This document shows positions 48,671-60,211 of a DNA stretch of 64,000 nucleotides, one piece after another. The position numbers and the translations under genes are program-made. Within the stretch, counting starts at the first letter, position 1; each line of letters begins with the position of its first letter. The notes beneath the pieces are model-generated. The model saw nothing but the letters and a program-made list of their open reading frames with translations, was not told the origin of the DNA and did no database searches. Origin of the DNA: Diadema setosum (Eukaryota > Echinodermata > Echinoidea > Diadematoida > Diadematidae); the NCBI RefSeq assembly GCF_964275005.1, contig NC_092694.1:29288132-29352131 (forward strand), given 5' to 3'.

Positions 48671-48672
48671 CT
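48604..48672 (+). repeat. (GT)n microsatellite
   Basis: An almost uninterrupted GT run with two GC variants. Confidence 0.95.
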
Positions 48673-48750
48673 TCACTGCTTGGAGGCGTCCGGATAATAG
48701 AGAAGTGTAGATAAGATTTGGCTGGATAGCCGAGGTCGGACTGTACATAA

Positions 48751-49378
48751 AGGCCCGGTCACACTGCCCAAAAGTCGCGTAAACGCATGAATCACGCAAG
48801 ACATTTGGTTGTGCGTGCTTGTCCGTCGAGATTTTTCGCTGATTTACGCGTTGAGAATCACTGATGAATATTGCGCAAGAACTATGGAAAGATCACGCAA
48901 AAATCACTAACAAACCACGTACTTTCAGTGCATATAAGCACGCAAAGGCCCCAAATAGGGCGAATTCGTGGTTGTGCGCGACGACTGAGGTCCATGGAAA
49001 ACCACGCATAATCTGCACATTATCACTAATGAACTGTGTATGAATCGCGCATGATTCGTGCATGAACGCGATAGCGGCAACATTTTCGCGAACGATCACT
49101 GATATTCCACGCATATTTCGCGCATTGTTCGCGTAAGAACTACGTAAACTACGCAAAAAATTGCGTTAAACGGCGCAATACTGCGTAAACTTTTACGCGA
49201 AGCCGAGTTTTGAGTTGCTCAAAACCTGGAATCGCGTAAAGCGCCGATCCGGCGCACATCGAAGGTTCCACGTCAAACAAACTCATGAAATGCGCAAATC
49301 GCGCATGTATCGCGTAGGGCTCGAATTTCTTACGTGATTCATGCGTTTACGCGACTTTTGGGCGGTGTGACCGGGCCT
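48751..49378. mobile_element. 628-bp MITE with AGGCCCGGTCACAC termini
   Basis: AGGCCCGGTCACACTGCCCA and, inverted, AGGCCCGGTCACACCGCCCA. The TIRs continue as AAAGTCGCGTAAACGCATGA for about 45 bp. The interior is rich in CGCGCA and ACGCAAAA words. The many intact CpGs suggest it is young or unmethylated. Confidence 0.78.
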
Positions 49379-49812
49379 GAAGATTTACCAGTATGTTCTT
49401 CAACAATAACAATAACAGCAACAACAACAGCAGAAGCAACAACAATAACAACAACGACAACAAACAAAATAAAGATCCCATGGATTCAGTAAGTCGCTAT
49501 CTACTTTATTAGGCCTAAAATGGCCAAGGCAGTAATAAGTACATTGTCTGCATAAACCTCCATTTATTTACAAAGTGTAATGATCGTTCCTGATTGATGC
49601 CGTGATATGCATATTGTGGGTTTATAAACGTAAACACACGTATATAGGTGAACAAAAGCATTTAAACTTTAAGGCCTCGATTTCGATAATCTACTACTCA
49701 ACGCGCCATCACTCAACACAATAAGATGCTCAAGATATCTTTATCACACTTAAAAAAAAAAAATACATGAAATAAGAAATGAAAATTAAATGAAAGACAC
49801 AGGGTAGGCATC

Positions 49813-49845
<33 letters not shown>

Positions 49846-50059
49846 AGAACACACACACACACAAATAAAAACTGGATTGAACGAGTTGGATCTTGAAAGC
49901 TTCAGATGACAGACTAACAGTCTGAATTTGTTGGGGAAGTCTATTTCAGAATAAAAGGTCCCAAATCACCCTTCATTTCGCCTTTAAATAAATCTCCCTA
50001 AATATATAGTAAAGAATGCACAGGATCGAGTGTTAATGGGTCATCATGCAGTATATTGT

Positions 50060-50840
50060 AAATGATAATTCAGGACTAACTATTCGAATTCACGTCACTA
50101 AAAGGAAAACTGAACCAAGCTTTTGAGCGCAAACGAAAAACATTCGTGGGTTAGTACAAATTATCATACTAGACACTTATGGCGTTATGATCACCTCATA
50201 ATTATGATATGCGTAATTGACGTCCCTATTCCGTAAACACGTGAACAATGTGAAATAATATCAATGACGTTCTTCTATTTTAGTACTTTTTGAATAATAT
50301 CATGCCATATTGACAATTATTAATATTTTATACCTATAATGCAGCGCATGATAACAAATAACAGAATGCTAACACCGAGTTACTATATAATATAACATCG
50401 CGATGTTACTGTAAATGCTGCCTGGGTTCAAGCTATTAACGGTGTCAGGACGTGTATACAACAGCCAGCCGTTTAATGGCTTATCGCAAGTTTAAAACAC
50501 AACAAACAAGTGAAAAACATCTGATAAAGTGCATACATAATCTTAATAGGCGAAGATGACATTAGGGAAGCGATCGATTTTAAGACTCTTTGCAAGTTTA
50601 TTTTTGGTAATGTTCTTTGGTCCAGTGGTATACATACTTTGTTCAGTTTGACTCAGTCCTAACTCTACAGACAAAATAATTCGATACCTAAAATTGATGA
50701 AGAATTTAGACAGATATCGCTTTTCCTCGGCAGTGGCATAGCATTATGCTAAATTCAGTGCGGATGATTTATCAACTACTGTAATATGTCACTTCACTTG
50801 TCCGTCTTTTCTCCTTATTCGTGCTCATGCTGACAACTTT
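50060..50840 (+). repeat. Local duplication, proximal copy
   Basis: Two blocks (50060-50300 and 50365-50840) recur in the same order at 52950-53190 and 54008-54425. The second block is the better conserved, with words such as CAACAGCCAGCCGTTTAATG and GCGATCGATTTTAAGACTCT identical. Confidence 0.75.
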
Positions 50841-52151
50841 TTTTTTTCTACTCTGTATACTGATACGCTGCGGGTTTTATAAGAAAAACCCAAAGAACAA
50901 TGTCTTTTGAACCTCAGTTCTCACTTCTGATACAATCGATTTTGATTCATTATATGCACACAATATGTAAAATAATTAATCACCATTATGAGCTAACATT
51001 GAACTTGTACGGTTCCTTATTACACAGAGCAACGCATCCGTCATACACTGGCTCTTTCCATTTCGCCAAAACACCAATGCGACCAGAGATACATACTCAA
51101 CAATTAGTGTATCAGGAACTCAAAATCATGCAGTCTTCCTTGCGTGTATCCCTTCCAACCTCATGTCTAATGATGGCCCCATATATACCTGACAATATAT
51201 GTATGCATGCATTATTTTGTACAAAACACAGTCAATATAACACGCGAGCATAAAGATGTGTCTCTCTAAGAGGGTTTTGTTATATCTGAGCTCTTTACAA
51301 CGAGGTTCCACGATTTGAAAAGCTTGAATGCAAAAAGGGTTAAGCGCCATTTTTTTTAAGTCAAAGTGAGTCCATCAGAGCAAAATCAAACCTTTCCATT
51401 GATACTTCAATTGTTACAAAAGAAGGAATATTAGTAAAGTTTCTTTTTTAATAAATCCTATGCTTTCTCATCATTTTCTTTCTTCGTGTGTTTTTTTAAA
51501 GGAGCTGAAATCGCAAATATCTCAAAATTGACATAAATGGAGTTAACTCGTTTTGTGGGTAATCTCTCCATATACTGTATAACAGGGCTTGACATTAGCG
51601 GTAGCCCGAGATTTGATACTGGGGAGTAATTGCGTTTGAATGAAAAATTGGAATGTCAAAATATTACGTATGGCAAGTTGTGAGGGGATGACATCATCGC
51701 TTCACTATTTGCATATTACTCACATTGACTGTTTAAGAACTGTTTCCAGAAAAATTAGCGACGTTTAAAAATGTAATAACTCCCTTATCTTTCATCCAAG
51801 TTTGATCAAGTTTTCATTGTTGTGTTAAGAAACTTGTATTCCTTCTTCTCAGATGAACTTTCAACTGCAGTGGACTTCCCCTTTAATAGTTGTTTGTTCT
51901 TTTGTTGCCCCATTCGCATTTGGCGTATACCGCGTGGATGGATGCTTCCATTCACTGTATACTATATCATAAAGACATCATACGTGTTTTTTTTTTTTTT
52001 GTTGTTTTTTTTTTTTCATACATGCACGTAGCTTGGGTCGGTGCATTTTAAAGAAATAGAATCATTCATACATTTTTGCGCATTATTCACAAATTGTGAC
52101 CCTTGATTTATAAATCTATCAGCACTTACTCGTTGAAACACAAGACGCTGA

Positions 52152-52947
52152 TTAACCCTATTTTAACGGGGGGGGGGGGGTCAAATTGACCCCCCCCCCC
52201 GACATTTCGCGCCACGATTCCGCAAAGCGCAAAGATTTTGCCGCGTCGTTATATAACTTTTTTCATTGAAGTCTCTCGCATATTTTGAGACCAAATTTGC
52301 GACGTCCGTGTATACCGTTCTGAAGTTACGCAATGTTTTGCATAATTATGCATGTCAACCCGAAAACAGCTCTCAAATTCATGATATCGTGTGCAAATGC
52401 AATGCAAATTGTGTTTTTTGGTTAAATTGATTACATAAATTAGATTATCTAAACTTTTAACCATTGAAATTAATCAATTCTAATGTAGATAAGCTTGAAA
52501 AAGTGCCTGCAACAAATTTTGGCAAAAAAAGCAATGGAAAACAAAAGGTCGAAAAAACAACAAAATACATAAGAAATTAACAAAACAATATAAAACAAAA
52601 GAAATTGATTTTGATTGTGCTATTTTTTACAACAAAGTTGTTCGATGCGTTGTGAGGAACTCTGACACAAAAGTTTAGCAATCCTTCAATCTTTTTAATG
52701 GAGTTATGGGTGAAAATATGATTTCATTCATAAATTTGCATAATTAATGTATTAAAAATAGAAAGCCAATATTTTTCTATTGTATGACCATGTAATTTTG
52801 TAGTTGACATCCGGCTCTATCTTCAGGCAAATTTTTGCGGCGATCGCGCGATCAGCGGCCGAGATCTAAAGGGGGGGGGGGTCAAATTGACACCCCCCCC
52901 CCCCAGTAAAAACTTGGTCTCAAATAGCCCAGTTAAAATAGGGTTAA
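52152..52947. mobile_element. piggyBac-like MITE (TTAA-flanked), copy 2
   Basis: Perfect termini TTAACCCTATTTTAAC and GTTAAAATAGGGTTAA (16 bp, including TTAA). Each is followed inward by a G-run, TCAAATTGAC and a C-run palindrome. It is about 800 bp and homologous along its length to 32424-33214 in the opposite orientation. Non-coding. Confidence 0.82.
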
Positions 52948-52949
52948 GG

Positions 52950-54425
52950 ATCAACTTCTAGAATTCACGTCAGAAAAAGGGAATTGAATGAAGATTTTGA
53001 GTGCAAACGAAAGACATTTATAGTGTCATACGTCCATTATCATAATAGACACTTGTGGTGTTATGTATCATTACCCCATGTGATTTATTATGCTTGACTG
53101 ACGTCACTATTACGTGAAAACGTGAACAATATGAGACTCATGATGTTCCTCTTTTTAAGTACTTTTTTAAAGAATGATAATGAGTTATGCTTATACTGTA
53201 CGCATGACAACAAATTGATGTTTTGTATTCTATAAGCGCTTTACAAATTATTATTTTTTTTTACAAAAGGATATAGACCTTCCTTACTTAAAGTGACAAG
53301 GAAATTATGTACACTGATAATAAATAGCTTATTTTTACTAAAGCGCATATTATACCATATCAAAGTACAAAAAAACCACACTAATACTACTTGTTACTCT
53401 ATAGATAACGCTCACTGTTCTGTTTTGTTTGATTTCAAATAGGTTTACTTAACAAAGTCCATTCTTTGAATAGACTTCTATTTCAAAGTAGCTTTTCTTC
53501 TCCCCTTTGTATGCTGTGAGTGTCGATAGGCACAAAAGGAGTTCATCCCGAACTATAATTATAGCACTGAAATTGCATACTATTCATTATTCACTGGAGT
53601 CCTATGTTGCGTAAATTCATTCACCAGTCTTCATAGGCGACAATTTGCGTAGTGAGTGTTTGAAGAGTTTGTTTGCAAAAACCGATAAGTCCATTTTTGA
53701 AGATTTTGAAGTACGGTCTCTGTCGTTAAGTACAAAATAATACCTTTTAAATGATATATTGGTCACTACATATAAAGGTATATTTTTGAAGTTATGGTCA
53801 AAAGGAGCAAAAATTTTCTTATTATTCTCTTTATTTTTCTTGACCTTTAATCGCAAATATCTCCATTTGGCAAATATGGACTTATCGGTTTTTGCAAACA
53901 AAACTATCTCGCTATAAAAATACGTAATCGTTAAGAGAAAGTCCTACACTATATATCTACTCCGCTAACCCACTATCGAACCAAAGAAAACGAACAGGAC
54001 AGACTGCTAACACCAAGTTCCTACTATTGCAGTGCTACTGCTTACTGTAAATGCTGCCTGGATTCAAGCTATAGTGTCAGGACGTGTATACAACAGCCAG
54101 CCGTTTAATGGCTTATCGCAAGTTTAAAACACAATAAGTGAAAAACACCTGATAAAGTGCATACCCATAGGCGAAGATGACATTAGGGAAGCGATCGATT
54201 TTAAGACTCTTTTCAAGTTCATTTTTGGTAATGTTCTTTGGTCCAGTGGTATACATACTTTGTTCAGTTTGACTCAGTCCTAACTATACAGACAAAATAA
54301 TTCGGATATCTCTTTTCCTCGGCAGTGGCATAGCTTAATGCGAAATTCGGTGCGAATAATTACTGTAATAACTTCACGTGTCCATCTAAAATCTTAATTC
54401 GTGATCGTGCTGACAACTTTTTTTT
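52950..54425 (+). repeat. Local duplication, distal copy with extra sequence
   Basis: It matches 50060-50840 in two blocks but contains about 0.8 kb of additional DNA between them, including the inverted repeat at 53668-53903. A piggyBac-like MITE abuts its left edge. Confidence 0.72.
53668..53903. mobile_element. MITE with TTTGCAAAAACCGATAAGTCC arms
   Basis: TTTGCAAAAACCGATAAGTC at the left and its inverse at the right, with imperfect extension outward. About 236 bp; non-coding. Confidence 0.65.
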
Positions 54426-54909
54426 TCAAGGCAAAACATAACATGAATATTAACATCTTGTTAAGCTCCATTAAGATCGTCGGACCAAACTCGCCAAGTC
54501 TATTACATGAGTACTCTTTATCACCCTTTTGCCAAAGACTACAGTACAAGACAAACATGGGACTCTTAATCGACAATGTAATAACTCGGGTTAATTGACT
54601 AGGAAGGTTGTATCATTATATGAGTATGCTGATATACAATGTAGTATTGTTCCGTGAGTGCCAGTGTGTGTGTAGGGGGGGGGGGGGGGACAGGAGCAGG
54701 GGTTGTGAGGATGTCCAATGAGAACACTTTCTAGTCTGAAGACGCGAAAAACTCCGTAAAAGCAGTAATATTCCACACAAAATAATGTCACTAAACATAC
54801 GCATCCCAAGTTTTCCACTACGCGGTTACTCACACTCAGCACTCAGTATATAGTATATAAGAATCCCCTGCTTTTCCTGTGTCTGAGTTTTGCTTTTGTT
54901 TTTGTTTTC

Positions 54910-54940
<31 letters not shown>

Positions 54941-54997
54941 TCTTTTCGCTTGGCCGGGGGAGATCATAGTCATGTCTTTTTAGAAACCGGGGTCTTG

Positions 54998-55123
54998 ATC
55001 TGGGCCCTGCTTTATGAAGAGTTAAAAATTTATCATAAAATTGATTTCTATCCTGTCTATGGCAGCCTGTGTGTTGAGGAAACTTAAAATCGATTTTATC
55101 CATTGATAAAACAGGGCCCAGAT
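54998..55123. mobile_element. Miniature 126-bp inverted-repeat element
   Basis: ATCTGGGCCCTGCTTTAT and ATAAAACAGGGCCCAGAT form an 18-bp inverted terminus with one mismatch. The rest can also fold on itself (AAAATTGATTTC / AAAATCGATTTTAT). Confidence 0.72.
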
Positions 55124-55308
55124 TAGCATGAAAAAAAAAATGAGTCTGCCACTGTTATTGCGTGGTTTGCACATCGGCCTTATATATTGTACAAAACAAA
55201 ACTGACTTGCTATCAAACTATAATGTCATTTTCCAAGGTCTCGTGGCTGGCAATCGGGCTCATGGCTGATGCGAATGAATCCGGGGTGACGAATCAGTGG
55301 AGATATAG

Positions 55309-55830
55309 AGCAGCTGTCTAGGAAAGTGGAATGATTTGTTGCAAATAATTTTAAAACATGATAGTAATTTTAGTCTGGATAATTTCAAGAAAATGTTTGG
55401 AGTTTCTTCAGATAAATTCTTATCTTTTTTGTTTTTGTCGTTAACATATTTCATTCATATATGTAAATTTAAAAACATTAGACCCAATTTTGAATTTTTT
55501 AAGTTACACTTGAAAATTAAGAAAGAAACAGAGTATTATGTGGCTAAGAAACGAGGTAAACTTCATCTTCACTTTAAGAAATGGAAATTTGAGTTGTAAA
55601 ACCCAGTAGATGTTTAACATAGACTGTATTTGTTAGGGTAGAACCTTCAAGATGTTATACTTGTGACTACCACAATAATTTGTGTATTGATCAAAATGAT
55701 ACTGCGTTTTTATGTCTTATTGATGATCTTATTTTCATTTTTATTTTTTGTTCCATATGCTCATAATTATTGTGTAATTTGTATTGTTTGTAATCAAGAA
55801 AATCAATAAAACATAATACAAAAAAAAAAA
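55309..55830 (+). mobile_element. 3' end of a non-LTR retrotransposon (LINE), truncated
   Basis: An open frame to 55599 reads …GKWNDLLQIILKHDSNF…LTYFIHICKFKNIRPNFEFF…ETEYYVAKKRGK…KWKFEL, then a stop. This is the look of the C-terminal tail of an L1/Tx1-type reverse transcriptase (a helix with Y/F-I-…C-K-F, then E-x-Y). About 200 bp of 3' UTR follows, with AATAAA at 55805 and an A-run at 55820-55830, as expected for a 5'-truncated insertion. The upstream sequence has stops, so only the tail survives. It lies just downstream of the membrane-protein gene, in the opposite orientation. Confidence 0.65.
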
Positions 55831-55927
55831 GTGTGACCTGCTTTGGATGTAAGTAAACATGTGCTGATTTTAGTCCAGAGTAGATGATCAACCTGAGAAA
55901 TGCTGTCCGGCCAATTCATTAATTCTC

Positions 55928-56097
55928 TCAATTGTCGTTATCGACTGCTTCCTGCTGACCTCTTAATCTTCTATATCTGCGGAAGGCGACGATGACGGCG
56001 ATGACGATGACGACGGCACCGATGACGCCAAATAAAGGCCCAACAATCCTAGCTACTGAGCCAGACCCGCGTGCACCAGCGTTCGATTTATCACTCC
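55928..56097 (-). CDS. Transmembrane and cytoplasmic-tail exon of the glycoprotein, with stop
   Basis: After GTATCCCGCAG, the exon completes an Arg codon split by the previous intron. It reads a short Gly/Ser/Ala juxtamembrane stretch (SDKSNAGARGSGSVAR), then IVGPLFGVIGAVVIVIAVIV as a clear transmembrane segment, then AFRRYRRLRGQQEAVDNDN and TGA. The basic RRYRRLR after the membrane span fits a type I topology with a cytoplasmic tail of about 18 residues. The tail has no ITIM, ITAM or kinase. The short tail suggests adhesion or a partner-dependent receptor; that is inference. Confidence 0.8.
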
Positions 56098-56609
56098 CTG
56101 CGGGATACAAGTATGGATGATCAATAAAGATATTCTTTTGAGGCTTTATGAGGGGTTAATGCACTCGTATTGCCATGGTGAACCAGTTTCATCTAACCTA
56201 GGAAAAGGAGGTACTGTATCATAATTATACCTCCTTGTTTAGGCCAAGCAAGCAAAATGATGAAGGAAGCTCAAATGGGGTGGAGGGGGGGTTGTCACAA
56301 TCATTTTCACAACCATAGCCTATGAAATTGATGAGTAAGAGGTTATAATATTACACTGGCGTCACTGCTATTTCATTCTGCACGTAATAGTTCTCGTAAT
56401 AGTAATAGTAAAAAAAAAAAATCAAAAACTTTTTATTTAGCATTGCACAAAAGATCTTTGATGAGAGGTTTTCTGTTTATACAAACTGGAAATCTTACAC
56501 CATTGAGGTTCTGGCATAGACTGATAAGTGATTATGTTTGATAGTGCCTATAATATATCCCATCAGTTGTTGAGGAAACTGTCAGGTCCTTAACACTACT
56601 ACTACTCAC

Positions 56610-57030
56610 GTGATAATGAAATTGTTGCGTTTTCCACTTCCCTGCTGTTGTTTGTCAGCGAGCACGATACCTCGACTTGCTTCCCTTCCATGATGGCGAC
56701 CTCGAACTGCATACTCACGGACGACGAATTATCTTCGTTCGTCTCATTCTTCAGTTCCGACACCTCACGTACCGTCGCTCTCCCGTCTGTCACGATGGCG
56801 CGCAGACTAAGCTGGTCGTGTTCTCTGGCGCCATACTTCCCGCAGGTGAAGTTCACTTTCTTGGTACTAGTCGGGACCGTGACGTTGCACCGATTTGCCT
56901 GGGTGGACTCTTCTGCACAGATGTCAATCTCAAGCGGCCTGTCTACGATACGGAAATAAATGGAAACGAGAACATCGGAGAACGTGCGCAAATCGCAGTA
57001 GACTTTACCGACTTCAGCTGTCACATTTAG
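56610..57030 (-). CDS. Ectodomain exon of a single-pass glycoprotein
   Basis: From TTGCCATTGCAG to a GTGAGT donor, 140 codons are open (phase 0 in, 1 out). The product begins LNVTAEVGKVYCDLRTFSDV and has seven N-glycosylation sequons (NVT twice, NFT, NET, NSS, NNS, NAT) and five cysteines. It alternates hydrophobic and polar residues like a beta-sandwich; the spacing Y-C…F-T-C and V-E-V-S-C suggests one or two Ig-like domains. I do not recognise a named family. The exon joins the transmembrane exon in frame, so the product is an extracellular, glycosylated receptor- or adhesion-like protein. A partial N-terminal domain is probably hidden by the assembly gap about 100 bp upstream. Confidence 0.75.
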
Positions 57031-57127
57031 CTGCAATGGCAAACAGTCTATTCTCGATAAGCACCGCTAAATGTAACGTTCGATGGTCCGCCACACGATG
57101 ATTTCACACTAATTTTTATTTTAATCC

Positions 57128-57227
57128 NNNNNNNNNNNNNNNNNNNNNNNNNNNNNNNNNNNNNNNNNNNNNNNNNNNNNNNNNNNNNNNNNNNNNNNNN
57201 NNNNNNNNNNNNNNNNNNNNNNNNNNN
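57128..57227. other. Assembly gap of 100 N
   Basis: Exactly 100 N. It lies between the ectodomain exon and the signal-peptide exon of the minus-strand glycoprotein gene and next to a fold-back MITE. At least one coding exon is probably hidden here or nearby. Confidence 0.98.
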
Positions 57228-57264
57228 AGAATATAGACTTTCTTGGGCCTATATATATTATAAT

Positions 57265-57532
57265 CTCAAAAAAAAATCGAGAGAAAATGTTCACTCTTGA
57301 AGGAATGAATAACATAAAAGAGTGAATTTAGAGTAAAATATGGAGTGAATTTTGATTGAAAATGTTCATTTTTCACTCATTTTAGAGTAACCTCAGGGAT
57401 CACTCCAAAGCCTTCGAGTGATCCCTAAGTTCACTCTAGAATGAGTGAAAATGAATATTTTCACTCAAACTTCACTCTTTTCTGTTATTCACTCCTTCAA
57501 GAGTTAAAATTTTCACTCGATATTTTCAGAGA
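57265..57532. mobile_element. Second copy of the CTC(TCT)AAAAAAAATCGAG fold-back MITE
   Basis: Same layout as 60364-60655: ATCGAGAGAAAATGTTCACT, a central GTAACCTCAGGGATCACTCC palindrome, and an inverse arm ending TTTTCAGAGAG. It lies in an intron of the glycoprotein gene, beside gap 2. Confidence 0.72.
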
Positions 57533-57599
57533 GTATATAGGCCTATAATGATTGTGTCCACCACCTGAAAGTTTTGAAGTGGTCACAACATTTTCTTGC

Positions 57600-57651
57600 A
57601 CGTACATGCAAGATTACATATATGGTATATATATTTATATGGTATAAATAT

Positions 57652-57691
<40 letters not shown>

Positions 57692-57761
57692 TATTATATA
57701 TACATATATATACAATATGCATATATATAATATACATATATATATATATATAAAATGCATA

Positions 57762-57835
<74 letters not shown>
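57600..57835 (+). repeat. (TA)n microsatellite
   Basis: Long (TA)n tracts, the longest ~60 bp ending near 57832, in the intron immediately downstream of the signal-peptide exon of the glycoprotein gene. Confidence 0.95.
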
Positions 57836-57882
57836 CTTAGTAACTAACCTCGAACAGAAAATTACAAACTACCAGAACTCAC

Positions 57883-57954
57883 AAAGTAGGCTCAGTATTA
57901 TGCAGACGCTGATGCACATGACGGCCGTTGACCACGGGTTCTTATTCATGGAAT
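57883..57954 (-). CDS. Signal-peptide exon of a secreted/membrane protein
   Basis: The exon follows TTACCAG on the minus strand and ends at a perfect GTGAGT donor in phase 1. It reads MNKNPWSTAVMCISVCIILS, then LL: a positively charged N-terminus, then a hydrophobic stretch, which is the layout of a signal peptide. Translation probably starts at the ATG at 57949, or at the upstream exon. It lies on the same strand and just upstream of the glycoprotein ectodomain exon. Its exit phase (1) does not match that exon's entry (0), so at least one exon lies between them, possibly in the gap at 57128-57227. Confidence 0.6.
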
Positions 57955-58606
57955 CTGGTAACAATAACACATTCCGCTATCTCTTCCTTAGAAACCTGGC
58001 TGGGCTTATGCTTGGTCTCCAAAACTGATGTGATAGAATGTTCTTTTCCCCGCAGTCGCATTAGAATAATATTAGCTGGTACTGCCTGACGTCACGATTT
58101 AATGATAAAATGCTGCTTCCAATAATCAGTAACTTAAGAATCTGCACACTTGCGCGATTGTCCATCATAACATCGGACAGGCCTGGTCCACCACGAACCT
58201 TTTACACTAGCTCAGACAGACGGTTTTAATGAAGTGTTATATTTTATATACGTTCTGTTTATGACGTACGTGAATACTGAACTGTAGGACGGTGTTTTAC
58301 AGATCGACAATAGGTGGCGTACGGCGACTCTAACTTGAACTCTAATTTGAACTTAAGTCTCCTGAAGAACTTTCCTCAAATTGCTACGGTATGAAATTCA
58401 TTGTAGGATTTGTGACCCCATCTGTGCGCCGTGTGGATGTTATAACACAATAGATGGCAATATGACAAATCTTACCCTCTAAATAATATCTTGCTTTCAT
58501 GATAATTCAAATTACTACAGAAAAGACAGAACACACTTTTCCAAAAGTTATATAAACATTTTTTGTTAGCTGCAGAAAAGTAGAACGAATATAAATTAAA
58601 ACTTAC

Positions 58607-58760
58607 AGATTAGAAGCAGCATGAGCGGCGAGCCGTATATCCACTGAACCCTCGGCCCGATACACGCACGTCCATACCCGATGTATAAATTCGCGGCCGA
58701 GTTCTCTTCGCTGCAGCTAACGGTCGTGTGTATACTGTATATTATGATATACAGCAATTT
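58607..58760 (-). other. Putative first exon (5' UTR and alternative start) of membrane protein gene
   Basis: On the minus strand this stretch ends at ATCT/GTAAGT. An ATG at 58622 would encode MLLLI plus one base (phase 1). That phase joins the signal-peptide exon at 57954 in frame, giving a Tyr-Ser junction ahead of that exon's own Met. So either this exon supplies the start codon, or it is pure 5' UTR and translation begins at 57949. The upstream edge is estimated from the TATA box. Confidence 0.4.
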
Positions 58761-58787
58761 ATCGCACAGTTAGTCCCGCAACAGACC

Positions 58788-58794
58788 CTTTATA
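58788..58794 (-). promoter_or_regulatory. TATA box of the minus-strand membrane protein gene
   Basis: TATAAAG on the minus strand lies about 30 bp upstream of where the first exon would need to start (about 58760). That exon ends in a perfect GTAAGT donor at 58607. The position is sensible for a core promoter; there is no independent proof of transcription. Confidence 0.45.
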
Positions 58795-60211
58795 TGTTTT
58801 CAGTCAGGACAGCAAGCTGAGCTGATTGAATGTCCCGTGCACGCTTCAGTCAGTTATTGCTTTTTCCCCCGGAAAATCCCCCTTCTTCTAGATGGCGCAA
58901 GAGCATACCTGACTAACATTAGTATGTTGCAACAAGATTGTGGTTTTGAGTATTATCGTGTTAAAAAGGATTATCGTTATAACAATCTTCCATCTTTTTA
59001 ACGCTCAATCCTTTGGAATAATTAATAAGATTCAGTTAAGTAAGGCAAGTCTTTAAATCAATTCAAGAGATTTTATTTTAGAGAATATTATTTGATAAAC
59101 ATGAAATTCATTGGAACTTATCCGAGATTGATATTAGATATTTCGATCAATTCTTTTCCTTTTTCTGTACCTTCATTACTATTCTCTATATATTTTAAAC
59201 ATGCTTTTGACTAACGATGTTTCTTTGTAACTCAAACCCGTGTTACTACTAGTTTTGTCTTTATTCAGGGCATCACTTGGAACACCCTCTACTGTCTGCT
59301 TCTTAATTGATTCTTCCACTATCCTTTATAAGTCGGATCTTTTTTCTTTTCTTTTTTTTTGTATGACCAATGTTATTGTTGTTTTAATTCATGATGTGGA
59401 AATAAACTCACACCATATAGTACGAATCTCGCCTTCTATCCGATTTTCATGAAAAACAAGATTATTTCCATATATAGTTGTCATGCGTTCAAACCTTTTT
59501 TAATCTATGCCCCTGCATCCCACACGGAATCAAACATTCGAGATATAAAATGCAATTGATATTGTTCATTATTTTAGTCATACGGCCATTCATAATCATG
59601 TTATCCTAATTTGTATCATCAATTCAAATGTCCCTATAATCACCATGAATATTGTTTTATCACAATTACTGCAAATGCATTTCCTTTGTTAAACCTTTGT
59701 TCGTGAAAAACTTACAGAAACAAATAAATGAAATAAACTGAAATAGACCGAAACATTTACACTCGCCTTGTAATTCTGTCATACTGGGGGGGGGGGGGTT
59801 GCTGGAAAAATAACAGATTAAGTATAATAACATGAAATTAAAATACATTTTCAATATTTATGATTACAGAAACAGTGTTTCTGTGCAAATAATGCAAAAT
59901 AACGTTCCATTCCCAGATGGCATACTATAGCACATAGTTTCATATTTATCATGTTTATATAATTTTTATTATGAATCTTCGTCTTTATATTCATATTAAC
60001 TCTGGTCACAATAAGTATTGTATTATTCAATGTTATTACGGTTTATCCTAAAGTTTCGGTTTTTATTTTGATAACGGGTAATTACGATATTCTTTTTCCG
60101 ATTTCATTTTTTAGTTTGAATATCAAATAAACAGGAATAAATTGTTGTTTATTGTCATGATTATGTTTTACCACCAATTGCAACATTGACTTCCCATTAG
60201 TATGCGAATAA

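Noticed and set aside
56648..57101. Three plus-strand frames opposite the glycoprotein ectodomain exon.
   Set aside because: Antisense shadows; only the minus strand has matching splice sites, glycosylation sequons and an in-phase transmembrane exon.
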